Part shown: piece after piece, positions 1 through 11,900 of the stretch
How positions within the stretch are numbered: the first letter of the stretch is position 1
Layout of the letters: each line of letters opens with the position of its first letter
Source: Bombyx mori
Taxonomy: Eukaryota; Arthropoda; Insecta; Lepidoptera; Bombycidae
Assembly: GCF_030269925.1 (NCBI RefSeq)
Contig: NC_085131.1
Coordinates: 10,959,501 to 11,023,500 of the forward strand
Reading direction: 5' to 3'
Length of the DNA stretch: 64,000 nt
Made by a program: the position numbers and the translations under genes
The notes under the pieces: generated by a model
Told to the model about the DNA's origin: nothing
Database searches by the model: none
Seen by the model: the letters and a program-made list of their open reading frames with translations, nothing else

Positions 1-55
1 CACATAACATGAGGTGGGCCGTGAGCTCATCCACCCATCTAAGCAATAAAAAAAA
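1..55 (+). mobile_element. Bm1 SINE, 3' end
   Basis: Last ~50 bases of a Bm1 copy (AGGTGGGCCGTGAGCTC, CCACCCATCTAAGCAATAAA, then A-rich tail); the copy begins upstream of the window. Confidence 0.75.
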
Positions 56-650
56 ATATAAAAAAATGCAGCAGAATTTGACAAAAATAATTATTAATAT
101 TCTTCTATACAATGAGCTCACGGCCGGAACCATATACATTTTTTTAGGTATAATTTTTCCTTATTAGGAAAGGCAAGGGGACCTAAGCGCATACAGCCTT
201 GTTTGTTCTATATAATTTTTGAAATAAATTTTCAAAAAGGCTGAAGCCAGGTCTTGTATGATTTATATTATATCCTGAAATAAAAATTTCATTAAGACCG
301 AAGCCAAGTCTTTTATAATTTCTTCCTGAAATAAAAATTTCAATAAGGTCGAAGTCAAGTCTTATATAATTTCCAATCCTTGTGAAATGGCAAATTCCAG
401 TTTTACTCTTAAATCGAAATCAACTTTTTAAATTTTAACTGAAATAAAAAATTCAATAAACAAAATATGGACAGAGCCATAACTTCGTCAAATCCTTGTA
501 ATCGCATTTGGAGATATCTCCAACTGTTGAAGGAGCCATAGACATCAGTAGATACACGAGTTCCACCGTCCACTTCGAGACATTAAATCTAATTGTCAAA
601 TGTATAGTTTAATGGCTTTTCCACAGTTTGGTCTCTCTTGCTGGATCGCT

Positions 651-826
651 CTGTGTGCGTAGTGTGAGTTTTTTAACGTTCTCGATACCGTAAAAGTTAA
701 CTCGAATTTGTACGTAGCCGGAACAGCGCCTCTAGCGGCAAACGTAGGCAAACGTTGCAACTGCATACAAATTTGAGTTAACTTTTACGCTATCGAGAAA
801 GTTAAAAAATTGGTACTAAGCATACG
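651..826. mobile_element. Fold-back MITE, family A
   Basis: Inverted-repeat element: the left arm (AGTTTTTTAACGTTCTCGAT, then ACCGTAAAAGTTAACTC) is mirrored by a right arm ending in TAAGCATAC. Arms are about 55 bp with a short centre containing GCGGCAAACGTAGGCAAACG. Other copies are at 8251, 41062 and 52124. Confidence 0.75.
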
Positions 827-1000
827 GAATATTGTTAATAATAGTAAAAAATTATAGTTACTTAAACTAAACTTATAGTTAACTTATATACATAACGAGT
901 GTAGGGTACGGCCCACTTGATGATAAATAGTCACCGTCCCTTATGGACGTCGGCAATGTCAGGGGTACAGTCAAGACGTTCCCATACTATTGCGTTGCGT

Positions 1001-1117
1001 TTGTAGGCAGCGGTTTGGCTCTGCCTCTGGCATTGCTGAGGTCCATGGGCGACGGTAGCCACTCACCATCAGGTGGGCTGTATGCTCGTTTGCTTACAAG
1101 GGCAATAAAATATTAAC
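1001..1117 (+). mobile_element. Jockey-like LINE 3' end fragment
   Basis: Matches the 3' terminus repeated at 10575, 19231 and (inverted) 41163: GGCAGCGG, GCATTGCTGAGGTCCATGG, CACTCACCATCAGGTGGGC and a final GCAATAAAATA. Possibly the silkworm BMC1 family; the name is not verified. Confidence 0.65.
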
Positions 1118-1990
1118 GCAATATCGGAAACGCGTTAAAAGAACAAGTTACATAATTATTAATACATAGTAATTATCATTAAATGCTTTTGGTCACAAGA
1201 GAATGATTTAAAGCTCCTTCACAATTTAAAAACTTTCGTTTCTTAAAATAAAAAAATGCTAAATACATATTTGTCTTGAAAAAATTCGTTCGCCGCAGAC
1301 AAGATAAAAAAGAGCACTTAAAGCGCTTCTAGTTCAAGTTGCGAAAAACAACATCGAGATTCTTTAGCCAAGTTTCATTGAGTACAATAAGTTGATAGCA
1401 GAACTTTTTATTTTTCTGTTAAAAGCTCTATTCTTAAATACGTCAAAGTTTCTTCGTAATTCTGAGTAATGGCTATTAAGATTTTGTATTTATCTTGAAC
1501 ATACGTGATGTGGGTAGTAAATGAATTGCAAAAAGCAAGTATTTTAGTGCAATGCTTAAAACAGTCATAAAAAAAGGAACAAAAATATTAATAAATAATT
1601 CGAAAAGCTAATATTTTTAAATCTCTCTCCCTTTTTGTAGTGCATAGTTTAAAAATTTCATTAGTTTATTTTTTTTCAAATAATTGAATTCTTGGAAATA
1701 TTTAGTAATCTCGTGTTTATTATTTTGCATTACCCACGATTCGAATAATTAACATTTTTCAAAATCCAGAAGATACAGGTTATTTAAAAAAATACTGAAA
1801 ATCTCCTAAAATATAATCGTCAAAATAGTTTTATTAGCGTTATATTGATTTAAAATTCTGTGTCTGAATTCCCTCCTGCAACCATTTATAGCGCAAAATG
1901 ATCTACGAAATTTTGAAAACAACGATTAATAAATACTTTTAATTATGTTCTTATTAGTAATAAGCAATAATTATAAATTATTAGGTATAT
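1118..1990. other. AT-rich DNA without recognisable features
   Basis: No ORF, repeat structure or splice signal that I can support. Confidence 0.5.
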
Positions 1991-1992
1991 CA

Positions 1993-2410
1993 TTTCCAAG
2001 CCTGTGTTGCTGTATGGGAGCGAATCTGGGTTTGTTTGCAAAAAAAAACTTCAAGTGTTTATAAATAAATGCCTCGTCAAATTTTGAAAATCTTTTGGCC
2101 TGAGATGATCACTAACCAGGAGCTGTGGAGGATCACCAAGCAGACACTAATGGAGAAAAAGATGCTTATGTGGAAGTGACATTGGATTGGCCACATATTA
2201 AAAAAGCCCGATACCTATCAATCCAAGAGAGCACTGACTTGGAAAGTGTCTGGGAAAAGGAAGAGAGGCCGTCCCAGAACAATTTGGCATCGCTCGGTGA
2301 AGCACGAGCTGGGCGTCTTGGGTATGACTTGGGAGGAGTTAAAATAGACTGCCCAAGATGTAAATGGAAGGATTTGATTCGAGCCCTACACCTCAGCAGA
2401 GGGTAATAGG
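1993..2410 (+). pseudogene. RTE-type LINE C-terminal fragment, degenerate
   Basis: Reading across frames shows PVLLYGSE, ILKIFWPEMITN, HWIGHILKKPDTY and GKRKRGRPRTIWHRSVKHEL followed by GMTWEELK, the hallmark C-terminal region of RTE/endonuclease-reverse-transcriptase LINEs. At least one frameshift (near 2075) and two in-frame stops (near 2176 and 2344) show it is dead. A 93-codon frame at 2125-2406 is a shadow of this fragment in another frame. Confidence 0.75.
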
Positions 2411-2904
2411 AAAGACAGAAAAAGAAGAAGTTATCATTTGTTTCTTCTCATTCATGAATATTGCCAAGCTAAAGAATAATAGCCTAATACGGAGGTGTAC
2501 AGAAATATCTACAAAAAAAAACTGCCTTTGCCTTAAAAAGGGGTAAGTTAGCAAGAGAAACCTATCTAATTGTTCTTCAATCATACAACGCGATACATCA
2601 AAGAATTTCTGACAATCATCGCTGCGATCTCCATTAATTCTACTTAGGCGAGTCTCAAGAAATCAGAGGGCCCGTTGATTGATGAACGCACTGCAAAGCC
2701 TCATTTTGCTGTGGTACAATAAAGTATTTTCCTCATGATCCGAGATAAGCCGGAGCGACCATCAATCACTCCTAATCCGCGTCGACCAGTTCGCTATGTT
2801 GACAAAGTTACTGATTGTGTTATTATTACTGAGTTACTGATTCCACGAGATAAAATAAACGTATGGGATATTTTTTTCAAAAATCTTCAGTTTTTTTTCT
2901 TTTA

Positions 2905-3015
2905 ACCGATTATAAATGAATGCAGGCAACATTGGAGGAAGCTAGTGCAAAAACTAGACCAAGGTGGTCACTACCCTCAGTAATGAAACGACAAAGAAGA
3001 AGAAGAACTGATACT
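2905..3015 (+). mobile_element. RTE-type LINE 3' terminal fragment
   Basis: GCAAAAACTAGACCAAGGTG, GTCACTACCCTCAGTAATG and an AAAGAAGAAGAAG tail resemble the short 3' UTR of RTE-type LINEs. The similar end of the adjacent copy is at about 3610-3660. Confidence 0.5.
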
Positions 3016-3089
3016 TAGTAATACTCTTCTTCATCTACCTAAGGGCTAACGTTAATAGCCCAGGGGCATGAGAGAAAGTGCTCCTCTCA

Positions 3090-3660
3090 CTTTTAGGGAC
3101 GTTTAGGGATGACCAAAAATGCAATGTCTCAACTGCATAAGATATGGAGAGACCGAAACATCTCGCGGAAAACAAAACTCAGGTTGGTGAATTCGCTGGT
3201 TTTCTCCATATTCAGTTACGGAGCGGAGACCTGGACACTGAAAAAGGCCGACAGAGACCGCATAAGCGCCTTCGAAATGTGGTGTTGGAGGAAATTGCTG
3301 CGACTCCATGGACTACCTTTCGCACCAATGTGTCGATACTAAAGGAGCTTAATGTTAAAACTAGACTCTCCACAATATTCATTGGTAAAGTATTGGAGTT
3401 CTTCGGTCACATTGCTTGAAAAGAAGGTCACAATCTTGAGCAGCTGATGGTGACGGGCTAGATGGAGGGCAAATGTCCCAGAGGACGCAGTCCCACGAGA
3501 TGGTCGGACCAAATTCGGTCTTGTTTGGACATCAAGCTCCACGATGCCCTCCGTTAGGCCAAGGATCGCAGCAGATGGAGAACAATCGTACAAAAGAGAT
3601 TGAGGCAGCGTCACGACCCTTAGTAATGAGGAGAACGACGCAAGAAAGAGGAGGACTACA
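3090..3660 (+). pseudogene. RTE-type LINE C-terminal fragment with frameshift
   Basis: Starts MTKNAMSQLHKIWRDRNISR, then RLVNSLVFSIFSYGAETWTL and EMWCWRKLLRLHG, the post-RT region of RTE elements. The frame shifts by one base near 3330 and continues as TNVSILKELNVKTRLSTIFI, then passes stop codons (near 3418 and 3460) into RGRSPTRWSDQI and RSRWRTIVQK. A decayed retrotransposon tail, not a host gene. Confidence 0.8.
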
Positions 3661-3689
3661 TGCGCACTAATACGTCGAATTGAAGACCT

Positions 3690-4300
3690 ATCCTAAAGAT
3701 TGTAGTTTAGCAATGATTTGCAGTTGTGATACAATAGTATATGAAGTTAGGTATTCGAGTAAATAGTGCTAGGTTTATGACACTATACCAATTTACCTAT
3801 TTTAAGACAGATTAAAGGTGCTATTGTTATTTTCTTTCTATATTTCTGGAGTCCACACAGCTAAAACCTACTCTGAAAGATCGGAAACACCCTAATAACC
3901 TTGCTAAGCATCTAATGGACCAAATGACTACAAGAACACTCAGAAAAAGAGTGCCTCAAGATCCACTGTAGATTAATTGATATGGACATGTCAATGGATA
4001 TTGCGCATGCACCACCTATGAATTTGTTTTTCTCAAAACTGCGGTTGAATGTCTAAAGACAGCTTACTGTTTTAAAAAGAAAACATTGATTACCATTTGC
4101 AATGATTGAAACGGAAATTGATTTGCTAATGATTTGTGAAATAAAAGTGGTAATATATATATTATCGCGCAGTAACTAATGGTAAGGCATATTCTGTGTC
4201 CGCACCGGTAAGTGCCTCTTTTCCCATTAAATATTTAAGCGTTCCGGTCCCGAGGTTAAATAATTTGCTTTAATTAATTTATTTATTTTGAATAAATTTA
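3690..4300. other. AT-rich DNA without recognisable features
   Basis: No gene, splice-compatible exon or repeat recognised. Confidence 0.4.
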
Positions 4301-4301
4301 A

Positions 4302-4545
4302 TGGTGTCCTTATGAGTTCGCAGGGGTAGGTACCACCGCCCTGCCTATTTCTGCCGTGAAGCAATAATGTGTTTCGATTTGAAGGGCGGGGTAGCCGTTG
4401 TAACTACTCGTATACTGAGACTTCAGAGCTCATATCTCAAGGTGGGTGGCGGCATTTACATTGTAAATGTCTATGGGCTTCGGTAACCACTTAGCACCAG
4501 GTGGGCCGTGAGCTCGTCCAAGCATATAAGCAACAACAAAAAAAA
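4302..4545 (+). mobile_element. Bm1 SINE body, 5' truncated
   Basis: Diverged copy with GGGTAGGTACCACCGCCCTG, CTCAAGGTGGGTGGCGGCAT and a 3' end CAACAACAAAAAAAA. Lacks the tRNA-derived head. Confidence 0.85.
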
Positions 4546-4944
4546 TTAAAATACTAATTATTATTAAGGTAAAATTAAGCTGTAAAAATAGTTTTAATTA
4601 TTGTACGTCCAGGGATAGCGAAATCCAATGCGAATACAATACTAAGAAGCGAATAACTTCAATTTAAAAATACATTCTCTAGCACGCAATAAATAAAGCA
4701 TTTGTTGTATTGAAAATAAATTTTCCGCTGTAAACGCCTCGGCTGCAAGTCAATCAATTAAAACGTTAAGTGATAAAACTGGTTCGCTGTAAACACTTTA
4801 TAGAATTAACTCTTAGTTAAGATATCCTTTAGAAACGTTATTTTCAATTTATGAAATTTTATTATCTTCATTAATACTGTATTTCGTTTTCAGAGTTTCA
4901 GTGCAGTGTTTATTTTTGCGATTTATTTCGTCGATAAAATATGA

Positions 4945-5360
4945 CGCAGGCTCGTTCAATCTCTTCTTTTTCTCCACCTTATCCCACTAGGTGGGGTCGG
5001 CACAGCTAATTTTTCTCTTCCATTCTCTTTCTATCAGCCGTCAGCTCAACGCTCACTCCTCTGTCTCTCTCTCATATCTACATTCACACACTCCATCCAT
5101 GTCTTCTTCGGTCGACCTCTTCCCCCTCTACCTTGCACTACCATTTCCATACATATCCGAGTCACATGCATCTTCTCTCTACGCACACATGTCCATACCA
5201 CGCTAACCGTCCGCTCTTTAATTTGTTGCTTACCGGGGCTACTTTCACACTTCCCATGATATACTCATTCTTTATCCTGTCCATTCTTGTCACTCCACAC
5301 ATCCATCTCAACATTCGCATCTCTGGCGCGTGCAATGGGAGTAGGCTCGTTCAGTGGGAG
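4945..5360 (-). mobile_element. Pyrimidine-rich dispersed repeat, likely LINE 3' region
   Basis: TCTTCTTTTTCTCCACCTTA and GGTGGGGTCGGCAC read on the minus strand as ADPT, stop, WDKVEKKKR, a typical end of RTE-type ORFs. The adjoining CT-rich stretch to 5360 looks like the same dispersed repeat. Assignment tentative. Confidence 0.4.
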
Positions 5361-5381
5361 TAGTAAATAAATAAATAACTA

Positions 5382-5632
5382 ATACTGGTGGTAAGACTCT
5401 TGTGAGTTCGCGCGGGTAGGTACCATCGCCCTGCCTGTTTCTGCAGTGAAGCAGTCATGCGTTTCGATTTGAAGGGTAGGGTAGCCGTTGTAGCTGTACT
5501 GAGATCTTAGAACTTATATCTCAAGGTGGGTGGCGCATTTACGTTGTAAATGTCTATGGGTTTCGGTAACCACTTAACACCAGGTGGGCTGTGAGCTCGT
5601 CCACCCATCTAAGAAATAAAAAATATATTTTG
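5382..5632 (+). mobile_element. Bm1 SINE body
   Basis: TACTGGTGGTAAGACTCTTG to AAGAAATAAAAAATA. 5' truncated. Ends about 33 nt before the amon exon at 5666. Confidence 0.88.
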
Positions 5633-5665
5633 GAGGCACAAATCTGACGCAATATAATTATTCAG

Positions 5666-5900
5666 GTACACACTGCAGTCCAGCAGACTGGTTTCAAACG
5701 CGTCAAAAGAGGATATCGTCCTCTGCGCCTGCCGGAGACAGTACCGGCCTCTGAGCCCCGTGATCCCTACTTTCCGCTGCAGTGGTACCTGAAGAACACG
5801 GGACAAAACGGCGGGAAACCCAAGCTTGATCTGAACGTGGAAGCAGCTTGGGCTCAAGGGTACACTGGCGTCAACGTAACCACAGCTATCATGGATGATG
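5666..5900 (+). CDS. amon: amon exon: prodomain end, cleavage site, catalytic Asp
   Basis: Starts in phase 0 after TTATTCAG and ends in phase 1 at GTAAGT. It encodes the last residues of the prodomain, the basic activation site FKRVKR followed by GYR, a QWYLKNTGQ stretch typical of PC2 and the LDLNVEAAW segment. It ends in IMDDG, whose first Asp is the catalytic aspartate. The preceding exon (prodomain) was not found in 1..5660. A Bm1 SINE ends about 33 nt upstream. Confidence 0.95.
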
Positions 5901-8900
5901 GTAAGTGTTAAATGAAGGGGAAATAATATTCTTTATAAATGTTATCGTCAAATTATGTTGTCTTTAACTTAGGTGAATGGTCATCTTGAATCTGATCTTG
6001 CCCGTGTCGTATTCAATTTAAATTTATTACTATTTTTGAACTACCAATGTATGAAACATTAATAATTACGCAATTCTTATATTAGACTAATTTTATAATG
6101 AGTAAATAATAATAAAAAAGTAAAATCATAATAATAATGACATTTGAAAAAAAATTACAGAGTTTTTTATTTTTGGATTTTCTCGAGAATGATAAATATT
6201 GCTTTTTACTACTAAAACAGATATCCAGTACCAGTATCGGTATAGATCTTATGAGATTATCCCAATGATGATTTATTATAATCCATGAACAAACGAAAAA
6301 TAAATATTCTGTATTGAAATGTAAGTTCAATACAGAATAATTAACAGATATTGTAGTGTTTGTCAACTCACGAGCTACATCACTTTCAAGTCAAAGGAAT
6401 TTAATTTTTCTGTTATATGACAGTATCACTTATTAATACGCCTTTTTTTTCTTTATATAAATTAAGATTTTTCCATTTAATAAACGGTTTCAAAGATAAT
6501 TAAATTGCAGTCATAAAATTGTTTTCTGCTCGATTAATAAAAGATCCTCTTGCTGCAATTTTCAAATTTGCATTTTAATGCGTTTTTCTCATTGCGACGT
6601 TCCTCTTAAGACTTGATAGAAGTGTTAATAAGATACTCAGCAAATGCAGATGGAAATTAAATATTTCCTCTAAGAAAATAATGTTAATATATTCAGTCAA
6701 TTTAAATTTCTTAAGTGCTTATTATTATTATTGTTTTGATGCCTTTTAAGTATCTACCAGAGTTCATAGACATTCACCTCGAGCTTTGAAGTTTACGTCT
6801 CAATTGTATAGAATTTACGCAAATTCGAATTCTTTGCAGATTTGATTTTTATTAGACGATGTTATTCCTTCATAGAGGTAGTCATTCGTGAACGTGAGTT
6901 TAGTAAGTATTTCATTAGGAAAATTTTGTAACTGTCTGCGGGATTCGAACCTTGGCATAGTCGCATCGCTTGATACGATTACACGGGCTCTCTAATCCAT
7001 TTGGCCACAACGTCTTGAAGCTAATGGGAAATTCCGTCGTGACCTAAAAGACAAAATGCTCGGTGTATTTGAATCATACAATGCGGCTGTTAGGCTGCCT
7101 GTCCACCGGAGCGGAGAAACGGAGAAATATTAACCAATAAGATTGAACAAAATCAAAATAATAAGATTACAAAATGATTTTTTGTTATTATTAACGGAGA
7201 AAATCAACCACAAACGGAGAAATATTAACCAATAAGATTGCACAAAATAAAAATCATAAGATTGCACAATGATTTTGTGTTATTATTAACGGAGAAAACC
7301 AACCATAAAAGGAGAAATATTAACAAATAAGATTGCACAAAATCAAAATCATAAGATTGCACAATAATTTTGTATTATTATCAACGGAGAAAATTAACCA
7401 CACACGGAGAAATATTAACCAATAAGATTACACAAAATCAGAATCATAAGATTGCAAAATCATTTTGTGCAATCTTATTGGTTAATATTTCTCCGTTTCT
7501 CCGCTTCGCTGCCTCGCTCCGCTCCGGTGGACAGACAGCCTTAAGGTGTAGGTACCAACATTTGATCAAATATTAATACAACTATCATAAAGAGTTTTTT
7601 CTATAAATAACAAAAAATTGAAACCTTCAAACTTATTTTAGAACACGAATTTTGTTTCAGGTGTCGATTACATGCATCCCGACTTAAAATATAATTACGT
7701 AAGTAATTTTCAACGTAAACTTTTAAGTACTAAAGTTCATAATATGTTTTGTACCTGCTTTTAATTTCGAAGTATTAATTTACTAAACTTCTAGACATCG
7801 ACTTGAAAGATTATACTTTGAAAGCTTTTGTGAACTTCAAAATTCAGCTCGCTCTATTTAAATTTTCGTTTTATCTAATAAATAAGTAAAATGTCTGGAA
7901 TTGTCTGAAATTAGAGCTAGTCACAGGGAAAATAAAAAGTGGATGGGCAAAATATGCCGAAAGAAGATGATTACGTGACCAAAAATTACTCTCTGGTGTA
8001 AAAGCAGTAAGACAGTAATGTGTGGAGAAGACCTCTGAAATAGGCTTGGATGAATTGTGTGAATGTCTCTCATTCACACAATTCATCGACGTGCAATCGA
8101 AGTTGCAATGAGACGACGTATTATGATAGGTTTGATTGGAAAAAGAGGACATGTTGCGTCGGCCTTACATAGCGGGATAAGTGCAAGAAGAAATGTCTGA
8201 TATTTCTTTGTTGATCCATTGATTGAACTTGTTAATTTGAATATTTCTATCAGTGTGCTTAGTGCGAGTTTTTTAACGTTCTCGATAGCGTAAAAGTTAA
8301 CTCAAATTAGTATGAAGTTGGAACGTTTGCCTACGTTTTACTTTAACTTTTACATTATCGGGAACGTTAAAAAACTCGCACTTAGCACGCTGATTGTGGT
8401 TTTAACTTTTATTTGATATTTTAACTTCAACAAAAAACTTTCTTATTATATCTTCTATTAATATCTGTCGCAAAGCAATAATGAGTCTTCGTTTAGAATT
8501 AAATCCTAAATGCTCAAATAAAAAAAATACGACTAGCGATGTTGCCAAATAAATACACTCGCAATGCATTCGGAAAGCCTGTTCATAAAGTGTTGACTAC
8601 GCTTGACATTTGGTTATGTGTCATAATGTAGCCTTTTATCCCGTTCTCTAGCTCTCGCCACTGTAAAATCTAGAATGATAACGCTTTTATCCAACACAGT
8701 TTTTGGAACGAAGTTCCTTATCGCGCGTTGTGAAAGGGGGCTAGACGGAAAAAATTCTTACGAAAAGTTGTCACGACACTTTTTAGATCCGTCATTCTGA
8801 CCAATCAACGTGTAGGCGCTTATCGCGTGACATTGCTCGTATCCGATTGGTCCGCGTAATGAGTACAGTTTCTCGAGATAGCGTTACAACAATAGTAATT

Positions 8901-11900
8901 TAGTTCATAGTATTGTTTTTTTCTTCTTCATAATGCCGTAATTTAGTATTATAACTTAAAAAAAAATTTACAATTCCTTCACTAATTAATCGAAAGGAAC
9001 TTCGTTCCATTCGGGTGTCCCTTGACACCTCTGAAGTTTTTATAAATATTCGTCTTTCAGAAAGTTAAAAATAAAAACGAAGCATATTTTTAACTTTACG
9101 CTTGAAGTTGAACGCGAATCTCGTAATTTTTTATGCTCAGCGTAAAATTTAAAATGCTGCTTGAATTTTTCAATGTGAATACTTTATTCGCAAGGACGTG
9201 TTATTCTGACGCTTATAGTCAGACAAAGTTTTTTAACCAGTTTCATTGTTATATTTATGCTCCGGCTCCCGGATATATTTTATATCCTGGATATATTATA
9301 TTTTAGGTTAGATGTTAACGAAAATAAAAATTTATATTATGAGTTACCTAGCTGAACATATTGCCTCTTCAATGTTAGGTAGTTTATTTATTTTATCATA
9401 TTGGTATTTAGTCAAAAAATACTTACACAGGAAGATTTTTAGTTTGTTCACTCAGGGAAAGTAAGCGCTCAGAATAGAACGGTAAACAAAATTTCTTATT
9501 GAAACAGAACAAATAACATATAGTAAAGATAAAGTAACAATAGAAAATAAAGAGGCAAAAAAGTAGTGATGACTTAATACTCAAATACACTGTAAAGACA
9601 GTGAATAAAGGTTCAATTTACTTTGGAACAACTATTTGTTGATCTGTCTACGTAGAGAAACAGAAATAAAAGTCAGATAAATAACGCCAATCGTGAGAGA
9701 AAGAAAAATACGAAAATGTATTGCAATTTTTATTTCATTGTCAGTTCGACACAATATAAGAATTTATTTCGCGTTTTTAGTATCTTAGTGTTTTAATTTT
9801 TACTCCTGGTTGCCCGGTAGTCGAAATTCGACTATAATTATTAATTGAAATTATAAGTTTGAACATTATTATGGTTCTATTGTTAAAGACTTTACATCTA
9901 TATTCACAGATTTCGCTAAGGCTACACTATAGACAGATAATATTAAAGAAAAACAATATTAATCTATTCTCAACTTGACTATATACTTTAACAATCAATA
10001 AAATAATATATATACGTTTTTTTTATGGCTTAGATGGGTGGACGAGCTCACAGCCCGCCTGGTGTTAAGTGGTTACTGGAGCCCATAGACATCTACAACG
10101 CAAATGCGCCACCCACCTTGAGATATAAGTTCTAAAGTCTCAGTATAGTTACAAAGGCTGCACCACCCTTCAAACCGAAACGCATTACTGCTTCACGGCG
10201 GAAATAGGCAGGGCGGTGGTACCTACCCGTGCGGACTCACAAGAGGTCCTAACACCAGTAATTACGCAAATTATAATTCTGCGGGTTTGATTTTTATTAC
10301 ACGATGTTATTCCTTCACCGTGGAAGTCAATCGTGAACATTTGTTACGTACGTATTTCATTAGAAAAATTGTTACCCGCCTGCGGGATTCGAGCACCGGT
10401 GCATCGCTGGATACGTATGCACCGGACGTCTTATCCTTTAACGACTTTAACTTTATATATTCCGAGTAGAGGAGTAGTCAAGGCCATTCCGAGTAGGGTA
10501 TACCATCGAGATGTTCGCCATTATCGCTATCTTATCTGTCAAACCTGAACAAGCATACAGAATGATGGTAGGAATCCTCCACGGTGTTTTCCGAGCGCTA
10601 TGACATGTCCTTCTTCAAACGAGGCTTGCGGAGAGTACTTTATGGTAGGAAGCGGCTTGGCTCTGCCCCTGGCATTGCTGACGTCCATGAGCGACGGTGA
10701 CCACTTACCATCAGGTGGGCCGTATGCTCGTCTGCCTACAAAGGCAATAAAAAAAAAAAAAAACTACGTGGACTTACACCGAAAAGTTGCCTTCATAAAA
10801 TGCTTTAAAACAATAATACAAGTGCCCGTTCCGTTAAAGCTCGATCGATCATTGTTTATCGTGAGTTCGATGTGATAAGCTTCATTGATAACTGACAGAG
10901 TGCTACGATGTTATAATGATAAAAATGACATGAAATGGTAGTTTACATATGATAGCGTGTCATGCTGTCGTTGATAAATACGAAATTAAATAACAAAATT
11001 TTTAATCGCTGCTGGTCGCTTAGTTTTTGTAGAGAAGAGACGAGAAATTCTATACGCAGACGAATAATATTTCTTACGAAGATACGGACTGCGACGGGGC
11101 ATCTAACCTAGTTCCTTTGGCCACATATTACTACTGCTCAATTGACAAAGTTTTTCTCTTCTATTCTCGAAAGCTTGCTCTTTCAGCGTGATTTTAGAGC
11201 TTTTCCTGTTCTTCGCTAAAAACCAGATGAGCTGTGATTTTAGAGGTTTTTTTCCTTTTATTAGCTAAAAAGACCAGCTGAGCTTTAATCCTATCTTAGG
11301 TTGAGCGGTTACAGCTTAGAGACTCCAACCATAAAGTGAAAGTCCCGGTATGAGACATACCTATGTAATCTGAAAAGCTTTATAGCTTTTCTTGTCTTTG
11401 ATATCGTAACGTTTGACTAGTTTGTGACAAGAAACCGTCGATATAGCAACACTGCATAGACTCACCTACAGTTCTACAATTTACATACTACCTTTAGTAC
11501 AAAAAATTTCTACATAACACTGGTGGTAGGACCTGTTGTGAGTCCGCGCGGGTAGGTACCACCACCCTGTATATTTCTGCCGTGAAGCAGTAATGCGTTT
11601 CGGTTTGAAGGATGGAGCAGCCGTTGTAACTATACTTGAGAGCTTAGAACTTATATCTCAAGGTGGGTGGCGCATTTACGTCGTAGATGTCTATGGGCTC
11701 CAGTAACCACTTAACACCAGGCTGTGAGCTCGTCCACACATCTAAGCAATAAAAAAAAAAAAAAAAAAATTGTTTGTTTTATTCTAGAATGCGGAGGCTT
11801 CGTACGACTTCAGCAGCAACGATCCGTTTCCTTATCCACGCTACACGGATGACTGGTTTAACAGGTAATCAGTATTCAATCACAATTTAATACGACCGAG

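Noticed and set aside
2125..2406. 93-codon + strand frame starting MEDHQADTNG
   Set aside because: The meaningful RTE protein similarity runs in a different frame with stops and a frameshift; this frame is a shadow.
1..5660. Upstream amon exons (signal peptide and prodomain)
   Set aside because: Searched by eye for a prodomain-like exon ending in phase 0; found only LINE and SINE fragments, so I do not annotate any.
7121..7500. Regularly spaced 95-bp repeats resembling a CRISPR array
   Set aside because: The repeats are contiguous, lie inside a TIR element with a TTA duplication, and this is a eukaryotic genome.
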